64,000 bases of DNA from Halomonas sp. 1513 (lineage in GTDB: Bacteria; Pseudomonadota; Gammaproteobacteria; Pseudomonadales; Halomonadaceae): positions 1,426,001 through 1,490,000 of the forward strand of contig CP019326.1 in the NCBI GenBank assembly GCA_001971685.1, read 5' to 3'. The position numbers and the translations under genes are program-made. The notes beneath the pieces were generated by a model. That model did not search any database. It was not told where the DNA came from and was given only the letters and a program-made list of their open reading frames with translations. Within the stretch, counting starts at the first letter, position 1. Each line of letters begins with the position of its first letter. Shown piece after piece: positions 43,041-51,698 of this stretch.

Positions 43041-45263
43041 ATGAATCCTATCGAAGGACATCTGCCGAGCCGCAGCCCGCTGCACGATATCCTGGCGCCC
43101 ACCGGCATTGCCGTGATCGGTGCCTCGTCCGATCCCACCAAGCGTGGCTACAAGGCCATGGTCGGCCTGATCAAGGACGGCTACCGCGGTGACATCTATC
43201 CGGTCAATCCCAAGGCCGACATGATCCTGGGGGTCAAGGCCTGGCCGTCGGTGACGGCGATTCCCGGTAATCCCGAGCTGGCGCTGATCTGTACCCCGGC
43301 GGCCAGCGTGCCCGAGCTGATCGCCGAGTGCGGGCGGCGCGGCATCAAGGGGGCGGTGATACTGGCCAGCGGCTTCGCCGAGATCGGCGGCCAGGGGGCG
43401 GCGCTGGAGCAGGCGATGATGGACAAGGCGCGCGCCCACGGCGTGCGCATCATCGGCCCCAATACCTCGGGTATCTTCAATCTTCACCAGCGGATCAACC
43501 TGCTGGCGCTGGATAACGTGCGCCCTGGCGATGTGGGGATCATCTCGCAGTCGGGCAACATGCTGCTGGCGCTGGCGCTGGAGGCCCAGCACAACGGCCA
43601 GGTGGGCTTCTCGACCTATGTTGGCCCTGGCAACCAGAGCGACATCGGCTTCAACGACTACCTGCGCTACCTGGGCGAGGACGAGCAGACCCGGGTGGCG
43701 ACGCTCTACGTAGAAGGCTTCCGCGACGGCCGCAAGTTCCTCGACGTGGCCCGCGAGGTCACCGCCATGAAGCCGGTGGTGGTCTACAAGTCCGGCTCCA
43801 CTGAGCAGGGCCAGAAGGCCGCCAGCTCGCACACCGGGGCGCTGGCCGGCAGCTACACCATGACCGTGGACCTGCTCAAGCAGGCCGGGGTCAGTGTGGT
43901 GCAGTACTCCGACGAGATCCTGCCGGTGGCCGAGGGGCTAGGGCTGCTGCAGAAGGCCCGCGGCAAGCGCGTGGCGGTGATTTCCGACGGCGGCGGCCAG
44001 GCCACCATCGCCTCTGACCGGCTGGCCGAGGCGGGCCTGGAACTCGCCGAGCTCAGCGAGGCGACCCGCGACCGGCTGCGCGCGATCCTTTTTCCCCAGG
44101 CGTCTACCGTCAACCCGGTGGACGTGGCCGGCTCCACCGACGCCAACCCCTCGCTGCTGGCGACCTGCATGGAGATCGTCGCCGCCGACGACAACGTCGA
44201 CAGCGTGTTTCTGGTCGGCATGTTCGGCGGCTACAGCATCCGCTTCGCCGAGTCGCTGCTGGGCGATGAGATGCGCGGCGCCGAGGCGATGGTCGATCTG
44301 GCCAAGGCGACCACCAAGCCGCTGGTGATCTATAGCCTCTATACCCCGGTCAAGCCGCCGGCGCTGCGCCGATTGCACGAGGCAGGGTTACCCATCTATG
44401 CCTCCATCGAGCATGCCGTGCGGCTGCTGGCGGCCCTCGGCGAGCGCGGCCAGTACCTGGCCGAAACCCATCGTCATGCCCGTGAAAAGACGGTCGAGCC
44501 GCGCGCCGAGCTGAGCGCCATGTTCCAGCAGGCCCGGGCCGAGGGGCGCGATCTCTTCGAGTATGAGGCCAAGCGGCTGCTGCGCGACCACGGCGTCGCG
44601 GTGCCACAGGAGCGGGTGGTCAGAAACGCGGCCGACCTGGCCGAGGCGGCGGCCCTGTTTCGCGACGAGCGTGGCGATATCCCGCTGGCCATGAAAGTGG
44701 TCTCGAAAGACATCCTGCACAAGTCCGACGCCGGCGGTGTACGCCTCAACGTAGTCGGCGAGGCCGCCATGCACGAGGCCCGCCAGGCGATCCTCGATGC
44801 CTGCCACACCTACGACGCCGGCGCGGAGATCGAGGGCGTGCTGATCGCCCCCATGGCCAAGAAGGGCGTGGAGGTGATCGTCGGGGTGATCCGTGATCCG
44901 ATCTTCGGCCCGGTGCTGATGTTCGGCCTCGGCGGTATCTTCGTCGAGATCCTCGAGGACGTGGCCTTCCGTTCGATCCCGCTCTCCCGCCACGACGCCG
45001 AATCGATGGTCGAGCAGATCAAGGCCAAGAAGATCCTCGGCGGCGTGCGCGGCGAGAAGGCCGTGGACAAGACGGCGCTGGTCGACCTGCTGCTTACCGT
45101 GTCACGCCTGGTCGAGGCATACCCCGCGCTTTCCGAACTCGACCTCAATCCGGTGATCGTCAACGCCGACGGCTATGCCGTGGTCGACGCCCGGGTTATC
45201 GTCGCGCGAGACGCCCAGATCACCGACGCCTACCAGACCGACGAAAGGGACGCCGACGCATGA
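43041..45263 (+). CDS. ADP-forming acetate/acyl-CoA ligase family protein
   Basis: 740-aa fused ligase with an N-terminal CoA-binding Rossmann domain (GIAVIGASSDPTKRG), two succinyl-CoA-synthetase-like flavodoxin domains (GIISQSGNML, the phospho-His region SSHTGALAGS) and a C-terminal ATP-grasp domain (AMKVVSKDILHKSDAGGVRLN; LSELDLNPVIV). It activates an acid with CoA and ATP, forming ADP. The ATG at 43041 has AGGGG 8 bases upstream; GTG 43035 is an alternative. It is translationally coupled to the second hydratase by ATGA. Confidence 0.88.
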   Translation: MNPIEGHLPSRSPLHDILAPTGIAVIGASSDPTKRGYKAMVGLIKDGYRGDIYPVNPKADMILGVKAWPSVTAIPGNPELALICTPAASVPELIAECGRRGIKGAVILASGFAEIGGQGAALEQAMMDKARAHGVRIIGPNTSGIFNLHQRINLLALDNVRPGDVGIISQSGNMLLALALEAQHNGQVGFSTYVGPGNQSDIGFNDYLRYLGEDEQTRVATLYVEGFRDGRKFLDVAREVTAMKPVVVYKSGSTEQGQKAASSHTGALAGSYTMTVDLLKQAGVSVVQYSDEILPVAEGLGLLQKARGKRVAVISDGGGQATIASDRLAEAGLELAELSEATRDRLRAILFPQASTVNPVDVAGSTDANPSLLATCMEIVAADDNVDSVFLVGMFGGYSIRFAESLLGDEMRGAEAMVDLAKATTKPLVIYSLYTPVKPPALRRLHEAGLPIYASIEHAVRLLAALGERGQYLAETHRHAREKTVEPRAELSAMFQQARAEGRDLFEYEAKRLLRDHGVAVPQERVVRNAADLAEAAALFRDERGDIPLAMKVVSKDILHKSDAGGVRLNVVGEAAMHEARQAILDACHTYDAGAEIEGVLIAPMAKKGVEVIVGVIRDPIFGPVLMFGLGGIFVEILEDVAFRSIPLSRHDAESMVEQIKAKKILGGVRGEKAVDKTALVDLLLTVSRLVEAYPALSELDLNPVIVNADGYAVVDARVIVARDAQITDAYQTDERDADA

Positions 45264-46078
45264 GCCAGATCGCTACTCAAGACAGCGTGCCGCAGCTGTC
45301 CGATGCCCAGTTGACCCTCGAGGAGAGGGTGGCCACCCTGACCCTGGATCGTCACGACGTGCGCAACGCCCTGACCGGTACCGGGCTGGTCGACGATATC
45401 GTCGCCGTGGCCGAGTGGGTCAACCGCTGCGACGCGGTCTCGGTGCTGATGATCACCGGCGCCGGTTCGGCGTTCAGCGCCGGCGGCAACGTCAAGGATA
45501 TGGCCCAGCGCGGCGGCGACTTCGCTGGCGACGTGGCCGAGGTCGCCGAGCGCTACCGGCGCGGTATCCAGCGTATCCCGCTGGCGCTGCAGGGCGTCGA
45601 GGTGCCGATCATCGCCGCGGTCAACGGCCCGGCCATCGGCGCGGGCTTCGATCTGGCCAATATGGCCGATATTCGCATCGCCTCGGACAGGGCCAAGTTC
45701 GGCGAGACCTTCCTCAACCTGGGGATCATTCCCGGCGACGGCGGCGCCTGGTTTCTGCAGCGGCTGATCGGCTATCAGCGCGCCTTCGAGCTGACCCTCT
45801 CCGGCCGGGTGATCGGCGCCGAGGAGGCCCGCGAGTACGGCATCGTGCTAGAGGTGGTCGAGCATGAGGCACTGATGCGCCGGGCAGGCGAGCTGGCGGC
45901 ACAGTTTGCCGCCCAGCCGCCCAAGGCGACGCGACTCACCAAGCGCCTGATGAAGCAGGGCAGTCGCCTGGAGCTCAAGGACTTTCTCGACCTGTGCGCG
46001 ACCTTCCAGGGGATGTGTCATAACGAGCCGGAGCATCTCGAGGCGGTCCAGCGCATGCTGGAGAAGATGGCCCGGTAG
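45260..46078 (+). CDS. Enoyl-CoA hydratase/isomerase family protein (last of operon)
   Basis: 272-aa second crotonase-fold enzyme. Landmarks are GAGSAFSAGGNVKDMA, VPIIAAVNGPAIGAGFDLANMAD and KFGETFLNLGIIPGDGG. The pair of Gly-Asp-Gly-Gly after the second loop and its different N-terminus show it is not a recent copy of the first hydratase. The overlap with the ligase gene and the following terminator close the operon. Function is limited to the superfamily. Confidence 0.88.
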   Translation: MSQIATQDSVPQLSDAQLTLEERVATLTLDRHDVRNALTGTGLVDDIVAVAEWVNRCDAVSVLMITGAGSAFSAGGNVKDMAQRGGDFAGDVAEVAERYRRGIQRIPLALQGVEVPIIAAVNGPAIGAGFDLANMADIRIASDRAKFGETFLNLGIIPGDGGAWFLQRLIGYQRAFELTLSGRVIGAEEAREYGIVLEVVEHEALMRRAGELAAQFAAQPPKATRLTKRLMKQGSRLELKDFLDLCATFQGMCHNEPEHLEAVQRMLEKMAR

Positions 46079-46112
46079 CCACTCGCAAGCGGTATCCAGG
46101 GAGGGTGCCAAG

Positions 46113-46137
46113 GCCCCGCCTCGGCGGGGCTTTTCTT
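46113..46137 (+). terminator. Terminator after the CoA operon
   Basis: GCCCCGCC (46113-46120) and GGCGGGGC (46123-46130) pair perfectly around TC, followed by TTTTCTT. The stem is short but GC-only, and it lies 35 bases after the hydratase stop. Confidence 0.85.
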
Positions 46138-46151
46138 ACCTCACGCGAAAA

Positions 46152-46292
46152 GAGGGTTTTTACAAAACAGGCGAACGAAGGCAAGACGAGGCAAAAATTG
46201 ACGAAACAGCGCAGTTTACGGGGTGTAAATGAGCATGTTGAGTCAGTTTTTAACGACGCATTGTCGAGTGCAGCCCTTTTGTAGAGCCCCTC
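46152..46292. mobile_element. 141-bp palindromic MITE-like element, copy B
   Basis: Begins GAGGGTTTTTACAAAA and ends TTTTGTAGAGCCCCTC, so the terminal repeats are imperfect inverted copies. It has the same 141-bp length as copy A in cobG and shares the core GCAGTTTACGGGGTGTAAAT and GAGCATGTTGAGTCAGTTTT (copy A: GGAGTTTACTGGGTGTTAAA). There is no transposase. The flanking bases AAA and TAA are not a clean duplication. Confidence 0.7.
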
Positions 46293-46368
46293 TAAAAAAA
46301 TGCTGGCGTTAATAAGGCTCTCCTGTTGTGCTGGTGACGGTGCTGCTCAACAGGGAGGTGGGAAAGCC

Positions 46369-48213
46369 GTGGCCGACAGTACGCTGGTGTTCATCGTTCT
46401 GGGACTGACCCTGGCGGCCTTCGTCTGGGGTCGCTTTCGCTACGATCTGGTGGCGCTCTCCGCGCTGCTGACGTCGGTGATGCTGGGGCTGGTGGAGGCC
46501 GACCGAGCGTTCATGGGCTTTGGCCACCCGGCGGTGATCACCGTGGCCGCTGTGCTGGTGCTGAGCAAGGGCTTCGAGCGCTCGGGGTTGGTCGACGTGA
46601 TCGCCGAGCAGACGCTCAAGGTCGGCGAGCGGCTGGTGCTGCAGCTGCTGGTGTTGACCGGCACCGTGACGGTGCTCTCGGCGGTAATGAACAACGTCGG
46701 GGCGCTGGCATTGCTGCTGCCGGTGGCGATGCGCATGGCCCGCGAACACAACAGCTCCCCTTCGCTGCTGCTGATGCCGCTGGCCTTCGGCTCGCTGCTG
46801 GGCGGCCTGATGACGCTGATCGGTACCCCGCCGAATATCATTATTGCTACCTACCGCGGCGCCCAGACCGGCGACAACTTTGGCATGTTCTCGTTCTTCC
46901 CCGTCGGTGTGGTGGTGGCCGCGGTGGGCCTCGCGTTTATCGTGCTGGTGGGTTGGCGTCTGACCCCGCGTCGCGAGGGCCAGTCGTCCGCCGAAGAGCT
47001 GTTCGATACCGACAACTATCTGGTCGAGCTCAAGGTGGGGGAGGAGTCCAAGGCCATCGGCTGGACCCTGCGCGAGATGCACGAGGCGCTGGAGGAGACC
47101 ATTCCGGTGGTGGCGGTGGTGCGTGATGACGAGCGACGCGCCGGCCACGCCTTTCACGGCAGCCTGCGGGAGGGCGATATCCTGCTGGTGGAGGGCGGCC
47201 CCGAGGAGATGAAGCTGCTCGAGGACAAGGCGGGACTGTCGCTGGGGGCGGAGCCCGAGGACGAAGAGGAAGGTGCCGATACCGCCAAGGAGACGGAGGA
47301 AGCGCAGCAAAACAAGGACAAGCAGGGCAAGAAGAAGCGCAACGGCGTCGATACCGAGGGCCTGCAGCTGGTCGAAGCAGTGGTGCGTAACGACTCGATG
47401 ATGGTCAACCGCACCGTGGTTCAGCTGCGTCTGCAGAACCAGCACGGCCTGCACCTGGTGGCGGTGGCTCGCGACGGGGCGCGACTCAAGCAGCGGCTGC
47501 GCGAGATTCGCTTCAAGGCTGGCGACGTGCTGCTGCTGCAGGGCGATGAGAGCGGACTGGCCGAGAGCCTGGCGACGCTGGGCTGCCTGCCGCTGGCCAA
47601 CCGAAACCTGACCATCGGCCAGCCGCGCATGCTGCTGCTGTCGATCGCTATCTTCGCACTGGCGATCATCGCCATGCTTACCGACCTGCTGCCGGCCGCG
47701 GTGGCGCTCGCCACGGCGGCGCTGGTATCGCTGCTGGTCGGGGTATTGCCGCTGCGCGACGGCTATCAGGCCATCGACGGGCCGGTGATCGTGCTGCTGG
47801 CGGCGATGCTGCCGGTGGGCGAGGCGCTGGATACCAGCGGTGGCGCGGCGCTGATCGCCGAGGCGATGCTGGCGCTAGGCAGCGGCTGGCCGCCGGTGGC
47901 CACCCTGGTGGCGCTGTTCGTGATCTCGACGCTGCTCTCCAACGTGATCAACAATGCCGCCGCCGCGCTTTTGATGGCGCCGATTGCCGCCAGCCTGGCA
48001 AGCGGCTTCGGCCTGTCGCTGGATCCGTTCCTTATGGTGGTGGCGGTCAGCGCCTCCTGCGCCTTCCTGACGCCCATCGGCCACCAGTCCAACACCTTGG
48101 TCATGGGGCCTGGGGGCTATCGCTTCAGCGACTACTGGACGCTCGGTCTGCCGCTGACGCTGTTGGTGCTAGTGGTATCGATTCCGATGATCATGCTGGT
48201 ATGGCCGCTGTGA
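46369..48213 (+). CDS. SLC13-family permease with TrkA_C domains
   Basis: 614-aa inner-membrane transporter of the DASS/ArsB-like superfamily, probably for an anion such as sulfate or a dicarboxylate. The N-terminal membrane half has MNNVGALALLLPVAMRMA and TLIGTPPNIIIATYRG. The C-terminal half repeats SNVINNAAAALLMAPIA and LTPIGHQSNTLVMGPGGY. Two cytoplasmic TrkA_C (RCK_C) domains lie between, separated by an Asp/Glu/Lys-rich linker (about 40 residues). The GTG at 46369 has GGGAGGTG 8 bases upstream, preferred to an ATG at 46300. A terminator follows. Confidence 0.86.
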   Translation: MADSTLVFIVLGLTLAAFVWGRFRYDLVALSALLTSVMLGLVEADRAFMGFGHPAVITVAAVLVLSKGFERSGLVDVIAEQTLKVGERLVLQLLVLTGTVTVLSAVMNNVGALALLLPVAMRMAREHNSSPSLLLMPLAFGSLLGGLMTLIGTPPNIIIATYRGAQTGDNFGMFSFFPVGVVVAAVGLAFIVLVGWRLTPRREGQSSAEELFDTDNYLVELKVGEESKAIGWTLREMHEALEETIPVVAVVRDDERRAGHAFHGSLREGDILLVEGGPEEMKLLEDKAGLSLGAEPEDEEEGADTAKETEEAQQNKDKQGKKKRNGVDTEGLQLVEAVVRNDSMMVNRTVVQLRLQNQHGLHLVAVARDGARLKQRLREIRFKAGDVLLLQGDESGLAESLATLGCLPLANRNLTIGQPRMLLLSIAIFALAIIAMLTDLLPAAVALATAALVSLLVGVLPLRDGYQAIDGPVIVLLAAMLPVGEALDTSGGAALIAEAMLALGSGWPPVATLVALFVISTLLSNVINNAAAALLMAPIAASLASGFGLSLDPFLMVVAVSASCAFLTPIGHQSNTLVMGPGGYRFSDYWTLGLPLTLLVLVVSIPMIMLVWPL

Positions 48214-48221
48214 GCGCATGA

Positions 48222-48253
48222 AAAAGGGGATGGCCGCCTGGCCATCCCCTTTT
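48222..48253. terminator. Bidirectional terminator between the SLC13 gene and proX
   Basis: AAAAGGGGATGGCC (48222-48235) pairs perfectly with GGCCATCCCCTTTT (48240-48253) around a four-base loop. The A and T tracts make it work on both strands, suiting the two convergent genes. Confidence 0.93.
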
Positions 48254-48295
48254 ATTGCGACGCTGCGAATGGGCTCGCAGCGCTACGTGGCGGAT

Positions 48296-49168
48296 TTATT
48301 CAGCGGCGGAGAGCCACTCCTCGACCAGGTCCTGGTTGTCGGCGACCCACTGCTGAGCGCTCTCGTAGGGGTCGGCGCCATCTTCCTGGTTCATCAGCAT
48401 GACTTCGCCCATCTGCTCCGGCGTCCACTCGAAGGCATCGAGGATGGCATGCACTTCGGGCATGTCATCGGCGAGACCCTGGCGTACCACGGTGTGGATC
48501 TGCTCGGCGCCACCGTAGATCTCCTGTGGATCCTCGAGGTACTTGAGGTCCCAGCGGGCGAACATCCAGTGGGGTGTCCAGCTGGTGACGACGATGTCTT
48601 CCTCGTTGTTGATGGCGCTGCTCAGCGCGGCGACCATGGTGGCGTCGCTGCCGCTGCGCAGGCGCAGGTCGAGGCCATACTCGTCGACCACCTCCTCGGT
48701 CAGGCCCATCAGGCCGGCGCCGGGATCGATGCCGATGATCTCGCCATCGAACAGATCGGCGTTGTCGTTGAGGTCCTCGATGGAGTCGACGTCGGTGTAC
48801 TCGGGGACCACCAGGCCGAGCTTGGTGCCGTCCAGGTTGACGCCCAGGTCCTCGACGTCATCGCCGACACGCTCGAGGTAGTCGGCATGGGTGGTGGGTA
48901 GCCAGGCGGCGACGATGGCATCGGCATCGCCGGTGGAGAGTGCCTGCCACATGGCGGCGGCGGACAGCGAGGTCATGTCGACCTCGTAGCCGGCCTGCTC
49001 GAGCACCGCACGCACCACGTTGGTGGAGGCGACTTCCGAAGCCCACTCGACGTAGGCCAGGTTGACCGTGTCCTGGGCCTGGGCGGCGCCGGCGGCGGTG
49101 AGGCCGACGCCCGCGGCCAGTGCCAGGCTGGTAGTGCGGATGTGGCGATTCAGCGCTTGCTTCTTCAT
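48296..49168 (-). CDS. proX: Glycine betaine/choline ABC transporter substrate-binding protein
   Basis: 290-aa periplasmic protein of the OpuAC/ProX family. A signal peptide (Lys-rich start, Ala-rich core ending AAQAQD) is followed by NLAYVEWASEVASTNVV, DAIVAAWLPTTHADYL and TSWTPHWMFARWDLKYL, with Trp residues expected in the quaternary-amine aromatic cage. It is last of three minus-strand genes with the ATPase and permease. Substrate could be betaine, choline or proline betaine. Confidence 0.88.
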   Translation of the reverse strand: MKKQALNRHIRTTSLALAAGVGLTAAGAAQAQDTVNLAYVEWASEVASTNVVRAVLEQAGYEVDMTSLSAAAMWQALSTGDADAIVAAWLPTTHADYLERVGDDVEDLGVNLDGTKLGLVVPEYTDVDSIEDLNDNADLFDGEIIGIDPGAGLMGLTEEVVDEYGLDLRLRSGSDATMVAALSSAINNEEDIVVTSWTPHWMFARWDLKYLEDPQEIYGGAEQIHTVVRQGLADDMPEVHAILDAFEWTPEQMGEVMLMNQEDGADPYESAQQWVADNQDLVEEWLSAAE

Positions 49169-49242
49169 GTTTTTCCCCTCTTTGCGGTTCACTAATACAC
49201 CATGGTGGCCCGGGTGAATGGATTCAAGGGACCACCCTGGCC

Positions 49243-50081
<839 letters not shown>

Positions 50082-50082
<1 letters not shown>

Positions 50083-51323
50083 TATGCCTCTCCTGCCGTG
50101 GTGGGGCGCTCTGCGATGAGTGTGGGCTCAGCGGCCTGGGCCAGCTGGTCGAGTACGGCGCCTTTGACGACCACGCCGAGCAGGCGCTGCTGGTCGTCGA
50201 CCACGGCAATCGGGAAGCTGTGCTCACTGAACATGGCAAACAGGTGGTGCATCGGCTCCTCGAGTGTGACCCGCCGGAAATCCTGGGTCATGACATCGGT
50301 GACGCGCTCCTTGCCCTGCTCCAGCGCCTGGCTGGCCGCCTCGGCCTCGATCAGGCCGATCAGGTGCTGGTCGCGGTCGATGATGTAGATCGAGTCGAGG
50401 CTATGCTCATGCATCTTGCGCAGCGCGGTGCGCGGGCCGTCGCTGTCGCGCACCGTGGAGCGAACCCGGCGCATGGCGCTCTCGGCGGTGAGGATGCGCG
50501 CCTTGTCGACGCCTTCGATGAAGCGCCGCACATAGTCGTCGGCGGGCTTGGTGAGGATCTCCTCGGGGGTGCCGATCTGCACGATCTCGCCATCCTTGAG
50601 CAGCACGATACGATCGCCGATGGTCAGCGCCTCATCCAGGTCGTGGGTGATGAACACCGTGGTCTTCTGCATCCGACTCTGCAGCTGCAGCAGTTCCTGC
50701 TGCATGTCGCCACGGATCAGCGGGTCGAGGGCCGAGAAGGCCTCGTCCATCAGCAGCACGCTGGCGTCGTTGGCCAGCGCCCGGGCCAGGCCGACGCGCT
50801 GCTGCATGCCCCCGGAGAGCTGGTTGGGGTAGGCATCCTCCCAGCCATCCAGGCCGACCTGCTTGAGCGCGGTGCGGGCGATCTCGCGGCGTTCGGCGGG
50901 ATCGATGCCGCGAATTTCGAGACCAAACTCGGCGTTCTTCTGCACGGTGCGATGCGGGAACAGCGCGAAGTTCTGGAACACCATCGAGAAGTGGCGGCGC
51001 CGGCATTCGAGTAGTGCTTTTTCGCCCAGGGTGGGGATGTTCTCGCCGTCGATCACGATCTCGCCCTCGGAGGGTTCGATCAAGCGATTCAGGCAGCGGA
51101 TCAGGGTCGATTTGCCGGAGCCCGAAAGCCCCATGATGACCAGCAGTTCCCCCTCGTGGACATCGAAGTCGATATTGGACAGGCCCAGTGTCTGGCCCGT
51201 CTTTTCAAGGATCTCCGGGCGTTTGAGCCCCTGGTCACGCAGTGCCAGGGCCTTCTTGGGCTGAGAGCCGAAGACCTTGCTCAGGTTGCGTACGCGAATC
51301 TTGACGTTGCGTTCTTCATTCAT
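50082..51323 (-). CDS. proV: Glycine betaine/choline ABC transporter ATP-binding protein
   Basis: 413-aa ATPase of the ProV/OpuAA type. Walker A is GLSGSGKST, the signature is LSGGMQQRVG and Walker B is VLLMDEAFSALDPLIR. A C-terminal pair of CBS domains (SIYIIDRDQHLIGLI; PIAVVDDQQRLLGVV) probably senses ionic strength. The ATG at 51323 fits the family N-terminus; further upstream open frame is not used. First gene of the operon, likely induced by osmotic stress. Confidence 0.92.
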
Positions 51324-51650
51324 TGGATTGCCTGTTGTCGTCCCCAGTTCGTGGCGCGGGCCTGACGCGGCAGCGTCGAGGCGTTCGTACACCGACCGAA
51401 TCGCAGTGGCGGGCGGGGAGTGCGTCACTCTGACGGTTGCGAATGGTGCCTGGCAGCGTAGCGAAATGGCTGCGTGCGGCATGTGGGCGGATCACCGCGG
51501 CGATCCTGAAAGCAGGCGGTTTTTATAGTCCCTACGGTTACGATGGTGTCATGCACCTGCTCCGCTGTTGGCTACAAATAGTAATACTGCGGAATCAACA
51601 TGATACCGGAACGGAGGGGGGGAGTGCCAAGGGCGCGAGGCGACTGGCCC
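51324..51650. other. Promoter-containing gap between proV and fadE
   Basis: Divided between the proV upstream region and the end of fadE. Part near 51520-51600 is AT-richer, fitting a promoter for the leftward proVWX operon, but I do not see a single convincing -35/-10 pair. No gene supported. Confidence 0.4.
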
Positions 51651-51654
51651 AAAA

Positions 51655-51686
51655 CGCGACACCCCGGCCGGCGCCGGGGTGTCGCG
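51655..51686 (-). terminator. Terminator after fadE
   Basis: CGCGACACCCCGGC (51655-51668) and GCCGGGGTGTCGCG (51673-51686) form a 14-bp perfect stem around a four-base loop. On the minus strand it is followed by TTTT, so it ends the fadE transcript. Confidence 0.9.
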
Positions 51687-51698
51687 GTGGGGAAGGGA

